From positions 62,001 to 126,000 of the forward strand of contig CAZWRN010000001.1 of the NCBI GenBank assembly GCA_964636275.1: a DNA stretch of 64,000 nucleotides. The letters are read 5' to 3'. Numbering within the stretch: position 1 is the stretch's first letter; each line of letters begins with the position of its first letter. Positions 41,501-49,048 of the stretch are shown piece by piece. The position numbers and the translations under genes are program-made. A model generated the notes under the pieces. The model was given only the letters and a program-made list of their open reading frames with translations, was not told the origin of the DNA and ran no database searches. This DNA comes from CAZWRN01 sp964636275 (GTDB lineage Bacteria; Patescibacteriota; Microgenomatia; Daviesbacterales; UBA10151).

Positions 41501-41647
41501 ACTATTTCTGACCAAGAAGTTAAAGTTTTGGAAGATCAGATCAAACTGATTTCAGAGGAGATTCGCAATTTAGACTTTTGGGATCAGTTTTGTGATGATG
41601 ATGAGTGTGAGTACTGTGAACTTAGGAGAATGACGATTCATGAATAA
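38597..41647 (+). CDS. UvrD-like helicase fused to AddB/RecB-type Fe-S nuclease
   Basis: 1016 residues. The superfamily 1A helicase part has Walker A GPGTGKT (33-39), TFTEAAAAEMR, LVDEHQDTN (Walker B), GDEKQAIFRFQGA, QNYRSHQKIL, HLMTAHRSKGLEYDYVYIVN and FYVALTRARKDI. The C-terminal part (about 770-1010) is a PD-(D/E)XK nuclease: NGRLDLIEDI and VHDFKTGK give the catalytic D-x-K. Four Cys (SCPWKFF, then QFC, DEC, EYC near the end) fit the 4Fe-4S staple of AddB-type nucleases. It likely processes DNA ends as a single-chain counterpart of AddAB. Two heptad-repeat insertions lie in loops at about residues 480 and 812. Confidence 0.9.
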   Translation: MVTPKFEESYRRLNPEQRKAVDQIEGPVMVIAGPGTGKTQILTLRIANILIKTQVNPSNILALTFTEAAAAEMRHRLVEMIGTDGYKVEISTFHGFCNDVIKNYPEYFPHLIASQPVTDVEQIQFMEELILKSELEYLRPFGDPLYYVKGVLSEINNLKKEAVAPDDLDKAIAQQQEDFRNIEDLYHDKGKYKGQMKGKYQDLQKDIAKNSELLILYRAYQQFLLDKKMYDFNDMLFEVKNMMEQDKDFLLTLQEKFQYILVDEHQDTNALQNRIVQLLGDFFDEPNIFVVGDEKQAIFRFQGASLENFLAFRQLYPGATLISLVQNYRSHQKILDAADSLVEKNLASHLLLPERVKLQSQQSKKAEPIKLAVLHDYFAELEYIVSDIKKKKQANVSLSEIVVIGRNNRDLQIMAEVLERNGISYVINSDANILSDIYILKLITIFRAIAFAGSEREVLKAMHIDFFEIEPIDIYKVIRDKQQATSKYENIYDYLAEIDESKAKELKLETFKSLLLFNTKMRDWQRRAMNTAFENFFIEVINESGFKPHLLLSPRRYELLDKLIALFEEIKILTERNSEFSLEDFIQYLDLLKKHDVALKTNVKTVTDDAVHLMTAHRSKGLEYDYVYIVNAYDGHWGNAKKRNRGFNIPWDVLGIKLNLETEDNEDERRLFYVALTRARKDIVISYSAVSIDGKEQIPSQFITEINPELIEEVDTGVFEKQFIKNKDQVFDMADIKNLSVQDEQRSSSYKLFFQQLFMKRGLSATALDNYLSCPWKFFYRNLLGFPDVKNKNQVYGTLMHLVMSRLISSQPSAISYQQDTLNMFMELVKKSPLPENEKRELIKKGQSVIPKIQQELIPKWKDKSVMSEMSIKGVQLADGVVLNGRLDLIEDIPGTSEVIVHDFKTGKPKSRNAIAGLTATSDSNYLRQLTFYKILIDHYHQGKMQMQSGVIDFIEPDEKGQFKSELFTISDQEVKVLEDQIKLISEEIRNLDFWDQFCDDDECEYCELRRMTIHE
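40033..40060. repeat. ACAAGCA heptads inside the helicase-nuclease gene
   Basis: Units ACAAGCA, ACAAGCA, ACAAGTA run with period 7 and encode DKQQATSK in a helicase loop. Frame is kept. Confidence 0.55.
41018..41056. repeat. AGCTATC heptads inside the nuclease part
   Basis: AGCCATC, AGCTATC, AGCTATC, AGCAGGA repeat with period 7 and encode SSQPSAISYQQD, a loop between nuclease helices. These words belong to the family seen in tsaD. Confidence 0.6.
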
Positions 41648-42233
41648 CATAAAAGCAATTCTATTTGATGTCGATGGGGTATTAATTCAGGGAAAAATGT
41701 TTAGTCAGCACTACCTGGCTGATTTTGGTGTGCAAATACCGGATAGCTTTTTTGAAACAGAATTTGAAGATGCGGTTTTGGGAAAGAAGGATTTAAAAGA
41801 GATAGTACAACCAAAACTAAAAGAGTGGAAGTGGGAAAAAAGCGCAGCTGATCTGATTGAATATTGGTTACAAGATGCGGCAAAAGCCGATGTGGAGCTA
41901 TTGGCAACAGTGGAACAGTTAAAGAAACAAGGCATAAAATGCTATGTTGTTACCAATCAGGAAAAGTATCGGGCCAAACATTTAGTAGAAAAATTAGGTT
42001 TCGGTACTTTATTTGATGGTTTTTTTGCTTCCAGCCTGATCGGCTATAAAAAGCCACAGTTAGCATTTTTTGACCATGTATTGAAAACAATTGATTGTAA
42101 AGGTGAGGAGGTCGTTTATTTTGATGATTCACCAGGCTATCTGACAAATGCTAAAGCTTTGGGTATTCATGCTTACTTTTTTGAAAATAATAAGCAGTTT
42201 AAAGATGTGTTGAAAGATTTTAAGCTTTTATGA
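41640..42233 (+). CDS. HAD-superfamily hydrolase
   Basis: 197 residues with the four HAD motifs: FDVDGVL (nucleophile and acid-base Asp), VVTNQEKYR (motif II Thr), GYKKPQLAFF (motif III Lys) and VVYFDDSPGYL (motif IV acidic pair). The cap is of the small helical kind. It probably removes phosphate from a small metabolite; the substrate is not evident. It overlaps the helicase-nuclease gene by 8 bases and the PKD gene by 4, so it is translated as part of a tight cluster. Confidence 0.88.
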   Translation: MNNIKAILFDVDGVLIQGKMFSQHYLADFGVQIPDSFFETEFEDAVLGKKDLKEIVQPKLKEWKWEKSAADLIEYWLQDAAKADVELLATVEQLKKQGIKCYVVTNQEKYRAKHLVEKLGFGTLFDGFFASSLIGYKKPQLAFFDHVLKTIDCKGEEVVYFDDSPGYLTNAKALGIHAYFFENNKQFKDVLKDFKLL

Positions 42234-43066
42234 AAAAAATCTTAATTATTTTTTCCCTCTTTATGGTATTGTTTTGCCCGTCCGCTGTTTTTGCTCATGT
42301 GATGGGGCAGCCGCCGTTTTTTAAAATAAACGGTGAATATTCAGATCTTTATCCAGTACCTCTTTCCTCAGCTTCAAATTTTGAGTTGCCACAAGATTTA
42401 GCCAAACAAAACCATTTTGTTGGTGAAAAGCTCGAGATGGAGATGGATATCAATCAGTTGCCTATTTTGCCGGAGGTAATAGATCAGACGACTTTCCTTT
42501 GGGAATTTGGGGATGGGGCTCATGCAGAAGGTTTGAAAAATAGTCATACATATTCAAAGCCAGGGTCTTATGTGATGCATATAATGGCTAAGTATCGTAA
42601 TGATGAGCCTCAATTGATTCAGTCAACTTTGATTAACATCTTACCAGATCAGAAATATCTGCTTCCTCAATCAAAAATCAAAGTGAATGATAAAGAAAGC
42701 CGTGACCCATTGACCGATATAATAACTGTAGATTTCAGTAAACCAGTTCAGTTTGATGCATCTTTATCTACCAGTAATCAAAAGATAGTTGAGTATTTTT
42801 GGGACTTTGGTGACGGAGATACCAGTAATGAAGCCAATCCATCACACCAATATGATAGTGAATCAATCCAGATGTTTCCGGTATTAAGGGTTAAAGATAG
42901 TAATGGTTTTATTCATGATTCTTATGTTCAATTGGATTCAATAGAAAGCATTTCATCTTTGACAACAGAGGATAGGACTAGTTTTATCTGGATTTCTATA
43001 ATTGTATTAGTAATTTTTGTTAGTGGATTTGTTGGATGGTGGTATTTTAAAAGGAAAAATGGATGA
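42230..43066 (+). CDS. Membrane-anchored protein with two PKD domains
   Basis: 278 residues. The signal peptide (1-22, ending AVFA) and C-terminal helix (about 251-271) with a basic tail (FKRKNG) place the rest outside. Two PKD domains are visible, FLWEFGDGAHAEGLKNSHTY and YFWDFGDGDTSNEANPSHQY, each with the WxFGDG core. The region before them starts HVMGQPPFFKINGEYSDLYP and is not recognised. PKD domains mediate protein or glycan contacts at the surface. ATGA overlaps on both sides tie it to the HAD and M24 genes. Confidence 0.85.
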   Translation: MKKILIIFSLFMVLFCPSAVFAHVMGQPPFFKINGEYSDLYPVPLSSASNFELPQDLAKQNHFVGEKLEMEMDINQLPILPEVIDQTTFLWEFGDGAHAEGLKNSHTYSKPGSYVMHIMAKYRNDEPQLIQSTLINILPDQKYLLPQSKIKVNDKESRDPLTDIITVDFSKPVQFDASLSTSNQKIVEYFWDFGDGDTSNEANPSHQYDSESIQMFPVLRVKDSNGFIHDSYVQLDSIESISSLTTEDRTSFIWISIIVLVIFVSGFVGWWYFKRKNG

Positions 43067-44130
43067 TAGATTTTTCTTTGTATAAAGAAGTTGACGCAAT
43101 ACTGATCTCAGATAGTTTTCATATTGGTTATTTGACTGGCTACACAAATTTTTCTCATGAAGAGAGGGAAGCCTTTGTTTTAGTTACCTCAAAACAACGC
43201 TATATTTTTACTGACGCGAGGTATTCGGAAGCCGTCATGCAACTGGATGATTTTGTGTTATTAGAAATTTCAGCAAATTGTGGTTTGTCCGATCATTTAA
43301 AAGATTTACAAAGCAAACATCGGATAAAAAGTATTGGTATTGAGGCTGACAATCTGACTGTTGCTGAACTTAGAAAACTGGAAAATATTTTTACCAAAAT
43401 TGAGGATTTAAAACTGCATGATATTCGTGGAGTCAAATCATCGGAAGAGATTGAGAGGATTGAGAAGGCGTGCTCCATCGGAGATAAAGTTTTTAAGAAA
43501 ATTTTAAAGAAGATCAAACCAGGTACTACTGAAAAACAGTTGGCAACAGAGATCGAGTTAATGATGAGAAAACAACAGGGTGTTCCTTCATTTGAGACGA
43601 TAGTAGCATTTGGTGCACTTTCTTCTGTGCCGCATCACCAAACTGGTAAAACCAAACTGAAAGGTGGTGGAGAATTTGTTTTATTGGATTTTGGGGTGAA
43701 AGTGGATGATTATTGTTCTGATATGACGCGGACAATTTTTGTCGGTAAAGCTGATTCAAAGCAAAAAGAGATCTATAAGACAGTATATGAAGCTCAAAAA
43801 AAAGCTGCTGAGTTTTTGGATAGACAGATTAAAAAAGGAGTAGCTGTTACTGGAAAAGAAGTTGATCAGGTAGCAAGAGAGTTTATTATTTCTCAAGGCC
43901 AGCCATCGATTCCACATTCATTGGGACATGGTATAGGTTTGCAAGTTCATGAACATCCCCGCCTGTCTCCCAAGTCAGAAGATCTCCTAGTGGTAGGAAT
44001 GGTATTTTCGATCGAACCAGGAATTTATATTCCCGGATTTGGCGGAGTGAGGATAGAAGATTTGTATGTGATAGAAAAAAATGGGATTAGACAATTAACC
44101 AAAGCCAACAAAGAGTTGATCGAGTTGTAA
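43063..44130 (+). CDS. Xaa-Pro aminopeptidase-like M24 metallopeptidase
   Basis: 355 residues with an N-terminal creatinase-type domain (about 1-120: GYLTGYTNFSHEEREAFVLV). The pita-bread peptidase domain shows the five dimetal ligands: LLDFGVKVDDYCSDMTRTIF (two Asp), HSLGHGIGLQVHE (His), FSIEPGIYI (Glu) and GGVRIEDLYV (Glu). It should cleave X-Pro dipeptide bonds in the cytoplasm, helping to recycle peptides. It is the last gene of the helicase-HAD-PKD-M24 cluster, with an ATGA start overlap. Confidence 0.92.
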   Translation: MIDFSLYKEVDAILISDSFHIGYLTGYTNFSHEEREAFVLVTSKQRYIFTDARYSEAVMQLDDFVLLEISANCGLSDHLKDLQSKHRIKSIGIEADNLTVAELRKLENIFTKIEDLKLHDIRGVKSSEEIERIEKACSIGDKVFKKILKKIKPGTTEKQLATEIELMMRKQQGVPSFETIVAFGALSSVPHHQTGKTKLKGGGEFVLLDFGVKVDDYCSDMTRTIFVGKADSKQKEIYKTVYEAQKKAAEFLDRQIKKGVAVTGKEVDQVAREFIISQGQPSIPHSLGHGIGLQVHEHPRLSPKSEDLLVVGMVFSIEPGIYIPGFGGVRIEDLYVIEKNGIRQLTKANKELIEL

Positions 44131-44142
44131 TTTATAAATTGA

Positions 44143-44151
44143 TGTTATACT
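44143..44151 (+). promoter_or_regulatory. Extended -10 promoter
   Basis: TGTTATACT, an extended -10 element, ends 13 bases before the ATG at 44165, leaving a leader of about 6 bases. Confidence 0.5.
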
Positions 44152-44164
44152 AGCTTTAGACTAT

Positions 44165-44692
44165 ATGTCTGATAAAACTGTTGAGAATCGACGATTTGTT
44201 CGAAAAAGAGTTGTTTTGTCTCCTAATGCTCCACGAGTTAATGTATGGTCGCCCATAACATCACCACAAGCTTTTTATGACATGGTCGCGAGTGGCAGTG
44301 ATATTCAAAAAATTTATATTCCAAATCAATCAGATTTCTTTGTTCCAGACCGAGGTTTTTTTAGCGTAAACGGCGTATATTCAGATGAACCTATTATGGG
44401 TTTTGGAGGTGACCGAAACGTCAATTTTATTGGGGTTGAGAATGCCGCGTATGTTGTTTTAGTTGGATCAGTTCTTCGAAAGGTTATTATCCAAGGTAAA
44501 GAAATTCCAGCAGAGACGAGGTATGCAATGATGCAGACCAGATTGAATCCTGCACAACTTCTTTCGGAACTTAAGATTGCAGCAGAAAATGTCGCGAGCT
44601 TTCGTTATCCTAGACGTCCAGATATATATAGGGATTTCAGAGAGGTAAAACCCGATTCTCATAGATCCAGTCGGCGATCTCTTTGGAGATAA
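44165..44692 (+). CDS. Hypothetical protein
   Basis: 175 residues, basic, with no signal or membrane segment. The start (NRRFVRKRVVLSPNAPRVNV) and end (HRSSRRSLWR) are Arg-rich. The middle has an alternating strand/helix look (AAYVVLVGSVLRKVIIQGK). I recognise no family. Its last 56 bases overlap the 3' end of the convergent SGNH gene, more than elsewhere in the window, so the C-terminus may have been extended by loss of an earlier stop. Confidence 0.55.
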   Translation: MSDKTVENRRFVRKRVVLSPNAPRVNVWSPITSPQAFYDMVASGSDIQKIYIPNQSDFFVPDRGFFSVNGVYSDEPIMGFGGDRNVNFIGVENAAYVVLVGSVLRKVIIQGKEIPAETRYAMMQTRLNPAQLLSELKIAAENVASFRYPRRPDIYRDFREVKPDSHRSSRRSLWR

Positions 44693-45542
44693 AGTCTACT
44701 CCTGTGACTGAAGGGTGAATAAAATCATTGGTATTGATATAGTCTAAAGTGCCTTCGCCGTTGTTTAGTGTTTTGGTATATAAGTCTAAGTATGGAATGT
44801 TGTGATCCTGAGCAAATTTGATGTGATTTTTGATATAAGACGCTCTTTCATCTGCCCATTGTTGCCTGACTTCAGGGGACAGGACAGTGGATCCTTCAGC
44901 ATAACGATTTCTGATTGGGGCAACAGTTGACATAAAGGCAATTACTGCATTTGGTTTGGCTCTATGAAGTGTTCGGACTGCTTTCTCCAGAGCTTCGTTT
45001 TGTTTTTGTAATCCTTCTTCTAGTGGGAATTGTGAGAGTGGATTGTTGCCAAAAGATTCAATCAAAATCAGGTCAAATTCGCGGGATAAAATAGATTGAT
45101 ACTGTTGATCTAGATAAAATGATTCTTTTTCGATGCGGTCTTGGAGAGATAAGACATTGGTAGATCCAAATCCCAAATTAAAAATGCCAAAGACTTTGCC
45201 TTTAGGAGTGCAGTGTTCATCACAATAGTGAATCTTTAAATAGTCTCGTAATTTGACTGGATTGTCTCCCAAAAAATCGGTCATAGAGTCTCCCACAAGA
45301 ATGATGGTATAGGCGTCGGCTGGTTTGACAGTTCTAGGTAAATTTGAAGGGAAAGGTTCAGGTTGGTTGAGGTTTGGAGGTTGGGGGTTGGAGTAGTTCA
45401 TGGAACGAACCAGATAGATCGGATAAGCAAAGGTTCTTTCAAAAAATGGTAAAGGATTTAATTTAAGAAAATACAATCCAGCTCCAAGCGTCAGAAGAAT
45501 AATTAACCCTAAGATAAAAATTAAAAGTTTTGTCATGTTCAT
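44637..45542 (-). CDS. Membrane-anchored SGNH/GDSL hydrolase
   Basis: About 301 residues from ATG 45542. One N-terminal helix (LLIFILGLIILLTLGAGLYF) anchors it. The SGNH blocks are IILVGDSMTDFLGDNP (Ser), FNLGFGSTNV (Gly), LILIESFGNNPL (Asn) and NTNDFIHPSVTG (Asp/His). It is probably an esterase or acetylhydrolase for wall or surface glycans. A Pro/Asn-rich stretch after the anchor (SNPQPPNLNQPEPFPSN) is encoded by GGTTGAG-type heptads. It converges with the preceding hypothetical gene and is divergent from the cupin gene. Confidence 0.82.
   Translation of the reverse strand: MNMTKLLIFILGLIILLTLGAGLYFLKLNPLPFFERTFAYPIYLVRSMNYSNPQPPNLNQPEPFPSNLPRTVKPADAYTIILVGDSMTDFLGDNPVKLRDYLKIHYCDEHCTPKGKVFGIFNLGFGSTNVLSLQDRIEKESFYLDQQYQSILSREFDLILIESFGNNPLSQFPLEEGLQKQNEALEKAVRTLHRAKPNAVIAFMSTVAPIRNRYAEGSTVLSPEVRQQWADERASYIKNHIKFAQDHNIPYLDLYTKTLNNGEGTLDYINTNDFIHPSVTGVDFISKEIADWIYENRVLPL
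45352..45398. repeat. GGTTGGT/TGAGGTT heptads inside the SGNH gene
   Basis: Units GGTTGGT, TGAGGTT, TGGAGGT, TGGGGGT and TGGAGTA run with period 7 and encode a Pro/Asn/Gln-rich spacer between the membrane anchor and the enzyme domain. Confidence 0.55.
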
Positions 45543-45574
45543 GTCTGGATTTTTATAAGGTGAAAGATATAATA

Positions 45575-45662
45575 CCATTAATTGTTAATGGGGTATCGTT
45601 TATAGTGAATCGGAAAAAACAATAATATTTACCCCTGATTAACGATATACAATTCACAATTT
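45575..45662. repeat. Intergenic inverted heptad repeats
   Basis: GTTAATGGGGTATCGTTTAT on one side mirrors ATTAACGATATACAATTCAC on the other, with period-7 words ATCGTTA, ATTGTAT and ATTGTGA on the minus strand. The gap separates the SGNH gene from the cupin gene (divergent). Confidence 0.55.
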
Positions 45663-45669
45663 TACCAAC

Positions 45670-46128
45670 ATGGATCCGAAACTAGAAGAATTTTTAAAAA
45701 CAATCGATAAAAATACCTATGTGAATACACCTTTTTTTAAGAAAGTAGAAAAGCCCTGGGGGTATGAAATGATTTTTACTCCAGAGGATTTACCTTACAC
45801 TGGGAAGCTAATGCATATTAATGCTGGGAAAAGATTGTCACTTCAGGTGCATGACGTAAAACAAGAGACGCAGATTTTAGTGAGTGGGCAATGCAATTCG
45901 ATCGTTGAAAATCCACAAGGGGAAATGATCACCTTTGAAATGGAGATGCATAAAGGTTACACCATGATGGTTGGGCAAAAACATCGGTTACAAGCAGTTA
46001 CCGACTGTGATGTATTTGAAGTTTCAACACCAGAACTTGGAAATACCTATCGTCTGGAAGATGATTATTCGAGAAAAACTGAAACAGAAGAGATGCGTAA
46101 AGATCCCAATCGGGGTTGGCAGAGTTAA
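45670..46128 (+). CDS. Cupin, mannose-6-phosphate isomerase type II-like
   Basis: 152 residues forming one cupin barrel. KPWGYEMIFTPEDLPYTGKL opens it like the PMI domain of GDP-mannose pyrophosphorylase/isomerase proteins (WG.E). Then come the metal-site motif 1 (GKRLSLQVHDVKQETQIL, with His and Glu) and motif 2 (KGYTMMVGQKHRL, with His). It could isomerise a sugar phosphate or bind a sugar nucleotide; no partner nucleotidyltransferase is next to it. It ends directly against the convergent methyltransferase gene. Confidence 0.8.
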   Translation: MDPKLEEFLKTIDKNTYVNTPFFKKVEKPWGYEMIFTPEDLPYTGKLMHINAGKRLSLQVHDVKQETQILVSGQCNSIVENPQGEMITFEMEMHKGYTMMVGQKHRLQAVTDCDVFEVSTPELGNTYRLEDDYSRKTETEEMRKDPNRGWQS

Positions 46129-46692
46129 TTAGGTAAAAAGTAGCTTCGGTGTCTGCTTTTTGTAATTTTGATAAGATTCCCCAAAATGTTTTTCTAATAG
46201 TGGTTCTTCCGCTTTGATGGATTTATTGAAATACCAATAAATTAATCCAACTGTAATTATTAGATAACTATTTAGAGCGAGGAAAAAGCCAAAGGCTGCA
46301 AGTAGTAATCCGGCATATATCGGATTGCGAGAGTATTTAAAAGGACCTTCGGTATGAAGTTTGGTTTGATAATCTTTATGACCAGTATTGGCTGGTGCCC
46401 AGAATTTTCCCATGTAGATTCTTGCCCAGCTAGCAAAGAGAGAGCCTATCATTGTGATTAAAATACCTACAATTGTGACAACATCTTCATACTCAGTAAT
46501 CAAATAATAATCTTTAAAGTATAAAATAATGGCTAAAATACCTGCTCCCATGGTGATTGTGCCGGTAATCAAGTGCAACGGGTCTTTAATCCAAGAGATC
46601 CTTTCTTTAAATGAGCGTGGATCAGTCATACTCCAAATGATGCGTTGTGATGTAAATAAACTAAGAAGGATTAAGGTAACAAAGATCTTCAT
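46129..46692 (-). CDS. Isoprenylcysteine carboxyl methyltransferase (ICMT)-family membrane protein
   Basis: 187 residues with four to five helices and the ICMT/PEMT signature GPFKYSRNPIYAGLLLAAFG, followed by EEPLLEKHFGESYQNYKKQTP, which form the S-adenosylmethionine pocket in this family. Bacterial members methylate small lipids or unknown acceptors. Its stop codon abuts that of the convergent cupin gene with no base between. The next gene upstream on the same strand, 11 bases away, is another methyltransferase. Confidence 0.85.
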   Translation of the reverse strand: MKIFVTLILLSLFTSQRIIWSMTDPRSFKERISWIKDPLHLITGTITMGAGILAIILYFKDYYLITEYEDVVTIVGILITMIGSLFASWARIYMGKFWAPANTGHKDYQTKLHTEGPFKYSRNPIYAGLLLAAFGFFLALNSYLIITVGLIYWYFNKSIKAEEPLLEKHFGESYQNYKKQTPKLLFT

Positions 46693-46703
46693 ACTTTTAA
46701 AAA

Positions 46704-47234
46704 TTATCTGCGGTAAAAATAGAACTCACCTCCTATTTTATCATCTTTTGTTTTGCGTTCCAGTTTTTTAAATTCTTTCCAATTTGCAAAAGGGAAAGAT
46801 TGTAAAATTACTACCGAGTTTTTTTTAAGTTCTTTTTGTAATTTTTCTTCCAATCGGTTTATTCCTTGAGGTAGGAGATAAATGAATACTATGTCTGCAG
46901 GGAAATATGCTCTGTCAAATAAATTGCCATGGTAAAAATGTGCATTTGGTAATTTTTGCTTCCAGGCTTGGTATCTAGAATACCAAACACGTATCCACGA
47001 TTGTTCTATTCCATAACTATCCGCCCCCAATTTCGCAGCTTCTAACACAACTCGGCCATCTCCCGATCCTAGTTCATAAAAGGTTTTGCCTTTTTTGACT
47101 CCTGCAGATTTTAAGACTTCATTAATTTTCCCACTCGCTGTACTTATAAATGGGGCATCTGATCCTGCAAACCAGGATAGTCCCAACAAAGACCCAAAAA
47201 TTAAAAATAAGGCGATAAAGAGGGTGTTTTCCAT
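46704..47234 (-). CDS. Membrane-tethered class I SAM-dependent methyltransferase
   Basis: 176 residues. A single N-terminal helix (FIALFLIFGSLLGLSWF) precedes a Rossmann methyltransferase core: FYELGSGDGRVVLEAAKLGA (motif I, SAM-binding), SYGIEQSW (motif II), NAHFYHGNLFD and ADIVFIYLLP (motif IV). Related proteins have been annotated as lysine methyltransferases or unknown. The membrane anchor and its ICMT-family neighbour suggest action on a membrane-bound substrate; that is inference. Confidence 0.82.
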   Translation of the reverse strand: MENTLFIALFLIFGSLLGLSWFAGSDAPFISTASGKINEVLKSAGVKKGKTFYELGSGDGRVVLEAAKLGADSYGIEQSWIRVWYSRYQAWKQKLPNAHFYHGNLFDRAYFPADIVFIYLLPQGINRLEEKLQKELKKNSVVILQSFPFANWKEFKKLERKTKDDKIGGEFYFYRR

Positions 47235-47239
47235 AAGTA

Positions 47240-48247
47240 TTATTTACCAAGAATTTTTAATAAGAAAAATTTTAATTTGGAAAATTTATCTATAGATGTA
47301 AAGGCCCAATATAAGGGATCGTTAATAACCAGATCATAAGTTCCTAAATATTCGACAAGTTTGCCGCCATAACCTGATTTAAAACGGTGGAATCCATACC
47401 AGGGATCTTTTGGATCTGGCTCAGGGCCTAAAGCTCCCCACATATCAAAGCTTTGTAGCCCTTTGGTTTTACCAAATTTAATCACTTCCCAGGCGAGCAG
47501 ATTGTTGGCCATTACCTCTTTATGCTCGATCGAAGACCCCCCGTATGGGTAATAGAGGGTATCCTTAAAGGTATAAAGCATCCAGGCTGACAATGGTTTC
47601 TTTTGATAATAAGCGATTGCCACCTGAGCCATCCCGGCATCACGTAAAGTTTCCCAGGCCAGGGTATGATACTTTTCGTTGTGACTATGAAAACCTTGTC
47701 TTTGTGTGGTGTCAAAGTGAAGTTTCAAAAAAGCTTTAAAAGCCTTGTCAGTATCAGATATTTCGACCTTCACTCCGCGTTTTTCAGCCAGACGGATGTT
47801 ATAGCGGGTTTTGGAATGCATATTTTTAAGTAATTCTTCTTCTGTGGGGGTAATATCGAGGACAAAATTGTATTTTGTAAACAAAGGTTTAGGTGAGGGT
47901 TGGAATTTGGGATAAACTGAGTAAGGAGCCAGATCGGCTTCAATATTTGGTTCCAGTTTGATGAAAGCGCAGTCATATTCAGCACTTATCTGTTCGAGTG
48001 CTTTGGCTAAATCCTTGGTAGGGAGAGGTCCCTTGGGCATGTAACCTACCTTTTTGCCCAGAAAAGGAATGGAGTGGAGTGTCATCTGAAAAGCAGTTGT
48101 TAGCTGGTCATTGGTAAATAGGCCATAACGGAGTAAAGGTAATCCAAGTTTTTTGCGGAATTCACCCCATTCCCACGATTGAATGACATGAGTTACTGTT
48201 TGGTTGTACTGGATACGGTGGGAATCATCGAGAAGACGCAGATCCAT
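47240..48247 (-). CDS. FemA/B/X-family peptidoglycan bridge aminoacyltransferase
   Basis: 335 residues from ATG 48247. A longer in-frame start would translate the upstream heptad array (TLYAKRFTLYNKA), which I reject. The protein has the twin GNAT-like layout of FemX: VIQSWEWGEFRKKLG, VGYMPKGPLPTKDL, LLKNMHSKTRYNIRLAEKRG, PLSAWMLYTFKDTLYYPYGG, and the C-terminal FDMWGALG, YGFHRFKSGYGGKLVEYLG. Such enzymes add amino acids from aminoacyl-tRNA to the lipid II stem peptide to build cross-bridges. It fits the other wall genes of the window. Confidence 0.9.
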   Translation of the reverse strand: MDLRLLDDSHRIQYNQTVTHVIQSWEWGEFRKKLGLPLLRYGLFTNDQLTTAFQMTLHSIPFLGKKVGYMPKGPLPTKDLAKALEQISAEYDCAFIKLEPNIEADLAPYSVYPKFQPSPKPLFTKYNFVLDITPTEEELLKNMHSKTRYNIRLAEKRGVKVEISDTDKAFKAFLKLHFDTTQRQGFHSHNEKYHTLAWETLRDAGMAQVAIAYYQKKPLSAWMLYTFKDTLYYPYGGSSIEHKEVMANNLLAWEVIKFGKTKGLQSFDMWGALGPEPDPKDPWYGFHRFKSGYGGKLVEYLGTYDLVINDPLYWAFTSIDKFSKLKFFLLKILGK

Positions 48248-48300
48248 TGCCTTATTGTAGAGCGTAAAGCGTTTAGCGTAAAGCGTGAAGAGGAAGGTAA
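48248..48300. repeat. AAGCGTA heptad array upstream of the FemX-like gene
   Basis: Units AGAGCGT, AAAGCGT, TTAGCGT, AAAGCGT and GAAGAGG run with period 7 directly against the FemX start. The same words occur at about 1655 and 2390. Confidence 0.65.
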
Positions 48301-48371
48301 AAGTTTGGATTTGTTTAGAATTTAGTATTTTTGACGAAATACAACTCATAGTAGTAATTCTAAGGATTTGA

Positions 48372-48380
48372 TGATATAAT
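48372..48380 (+). promoter_or_regulatory. Extended -10 promoter of the anchored-protein trio
   Basis: TGATATAAT (TGn-TATAAT) ends 10 bases before the ATG at 48391. The leader would be about 3 bases. Confidence 0.55.
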
Positions 48381-48390
48381 AACGTCAATT

Positions 48391-49002
48391 ATGGACGCTG
48401 AAAGAAAAAGTTTAGTTGCTACCGCTTTAGTTGGTTTGGTGGTACTGGCAATTATTGTTGGTTCCATTTATTATTTAATCCAATTTATTCGCAATCGAAA
48501 TACAACCAATGTAGCAAACAATCAAGTTGAAGTGAGTGCCTCACCTGTAGCTAGTGGAGGGGTAATAGTTTCACAGGGTGAAAATACCAACCAACCTACC
48601 GGTGATGATAAATCTTACAATGCTGGAGATTTCCAGATTGCTTATCCTAAAAATTGGGGAGTTTTGACTTGTTCAAACTCTTCTAATATTGAGCTAGATC
48701 CAACCAATGGTCAGGACAATCTAAAAGTGGCTTGTTCTACAGCTGTAAAGCCAGTTACTATCATCAAGGATGCTACCGGCTGTGCCAATGGTGAAATGAT
48801 TGATGTGGGTTCATTTAAAGTTGTCCGAACTAAAGCTACTGAAGGTGGATACACTCGTTATGAATGGTGCACAAAAACAGTACCAGCTTTGTATATTACT
48901 CACCGAGTTTCCAATGACGGATCTCCTGCTACTTCAAAAGATGATTTTTCCAAACAGGTCGAAGATCTGATCATGAAGCTGACCTTCGCTCGTGGTTCCT
49001 AA
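48391..49002 (+). CDS. Anchored extracellular protein, first of three in tandem
   Basis: 203 residues with one N-terminal helix (about 9-30). A Ser/Gln/Thr-rich linker leads to a globular domain that begins KSYNAGDFQIAYPKNWGVLT. The FQIAYPKNW pattern recurs in the next two genes (YTFNYPENT; FSIEYPGEW) and resembles the start of PsbP-like and related extracellular beta domains found in many Patescibacteria. The domain holds Cys pairs (LTCSNSS, VACSTA, TGCANG, EWCTK) that may form disulfides outside the cell. Confidence 0.7.
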   Translation: MDAERKSLVATALVGLVVLAIIVGSIYYLIQFIRNRNTTNVANNQVEVSASPVASGGVIVSQGENTNQPTGDDKSYNAGDFQIAYPKNWGVLTCSNSSNIELDPTNGQDNLKVACSTAVKPVTIIKDATGCANGEMIDVGSFKVVRTKATEGGYTRYEWCTKTVPALYITHRVSNDGSPATSKDDFSKQVEDLIMKLTFARGS

Positions 49003-49048
49003 TTTCCCAACTCTATACTACCTACTAAATACAATATATACTAATATC

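Noticed and set aside
48248..48388. 47-residue N-terminal extension of the FemX-like protein
   Set aside because: It translates the AAGCGTA heptad array, and MDLRLLDD at 48247 is the usual kind of family start.
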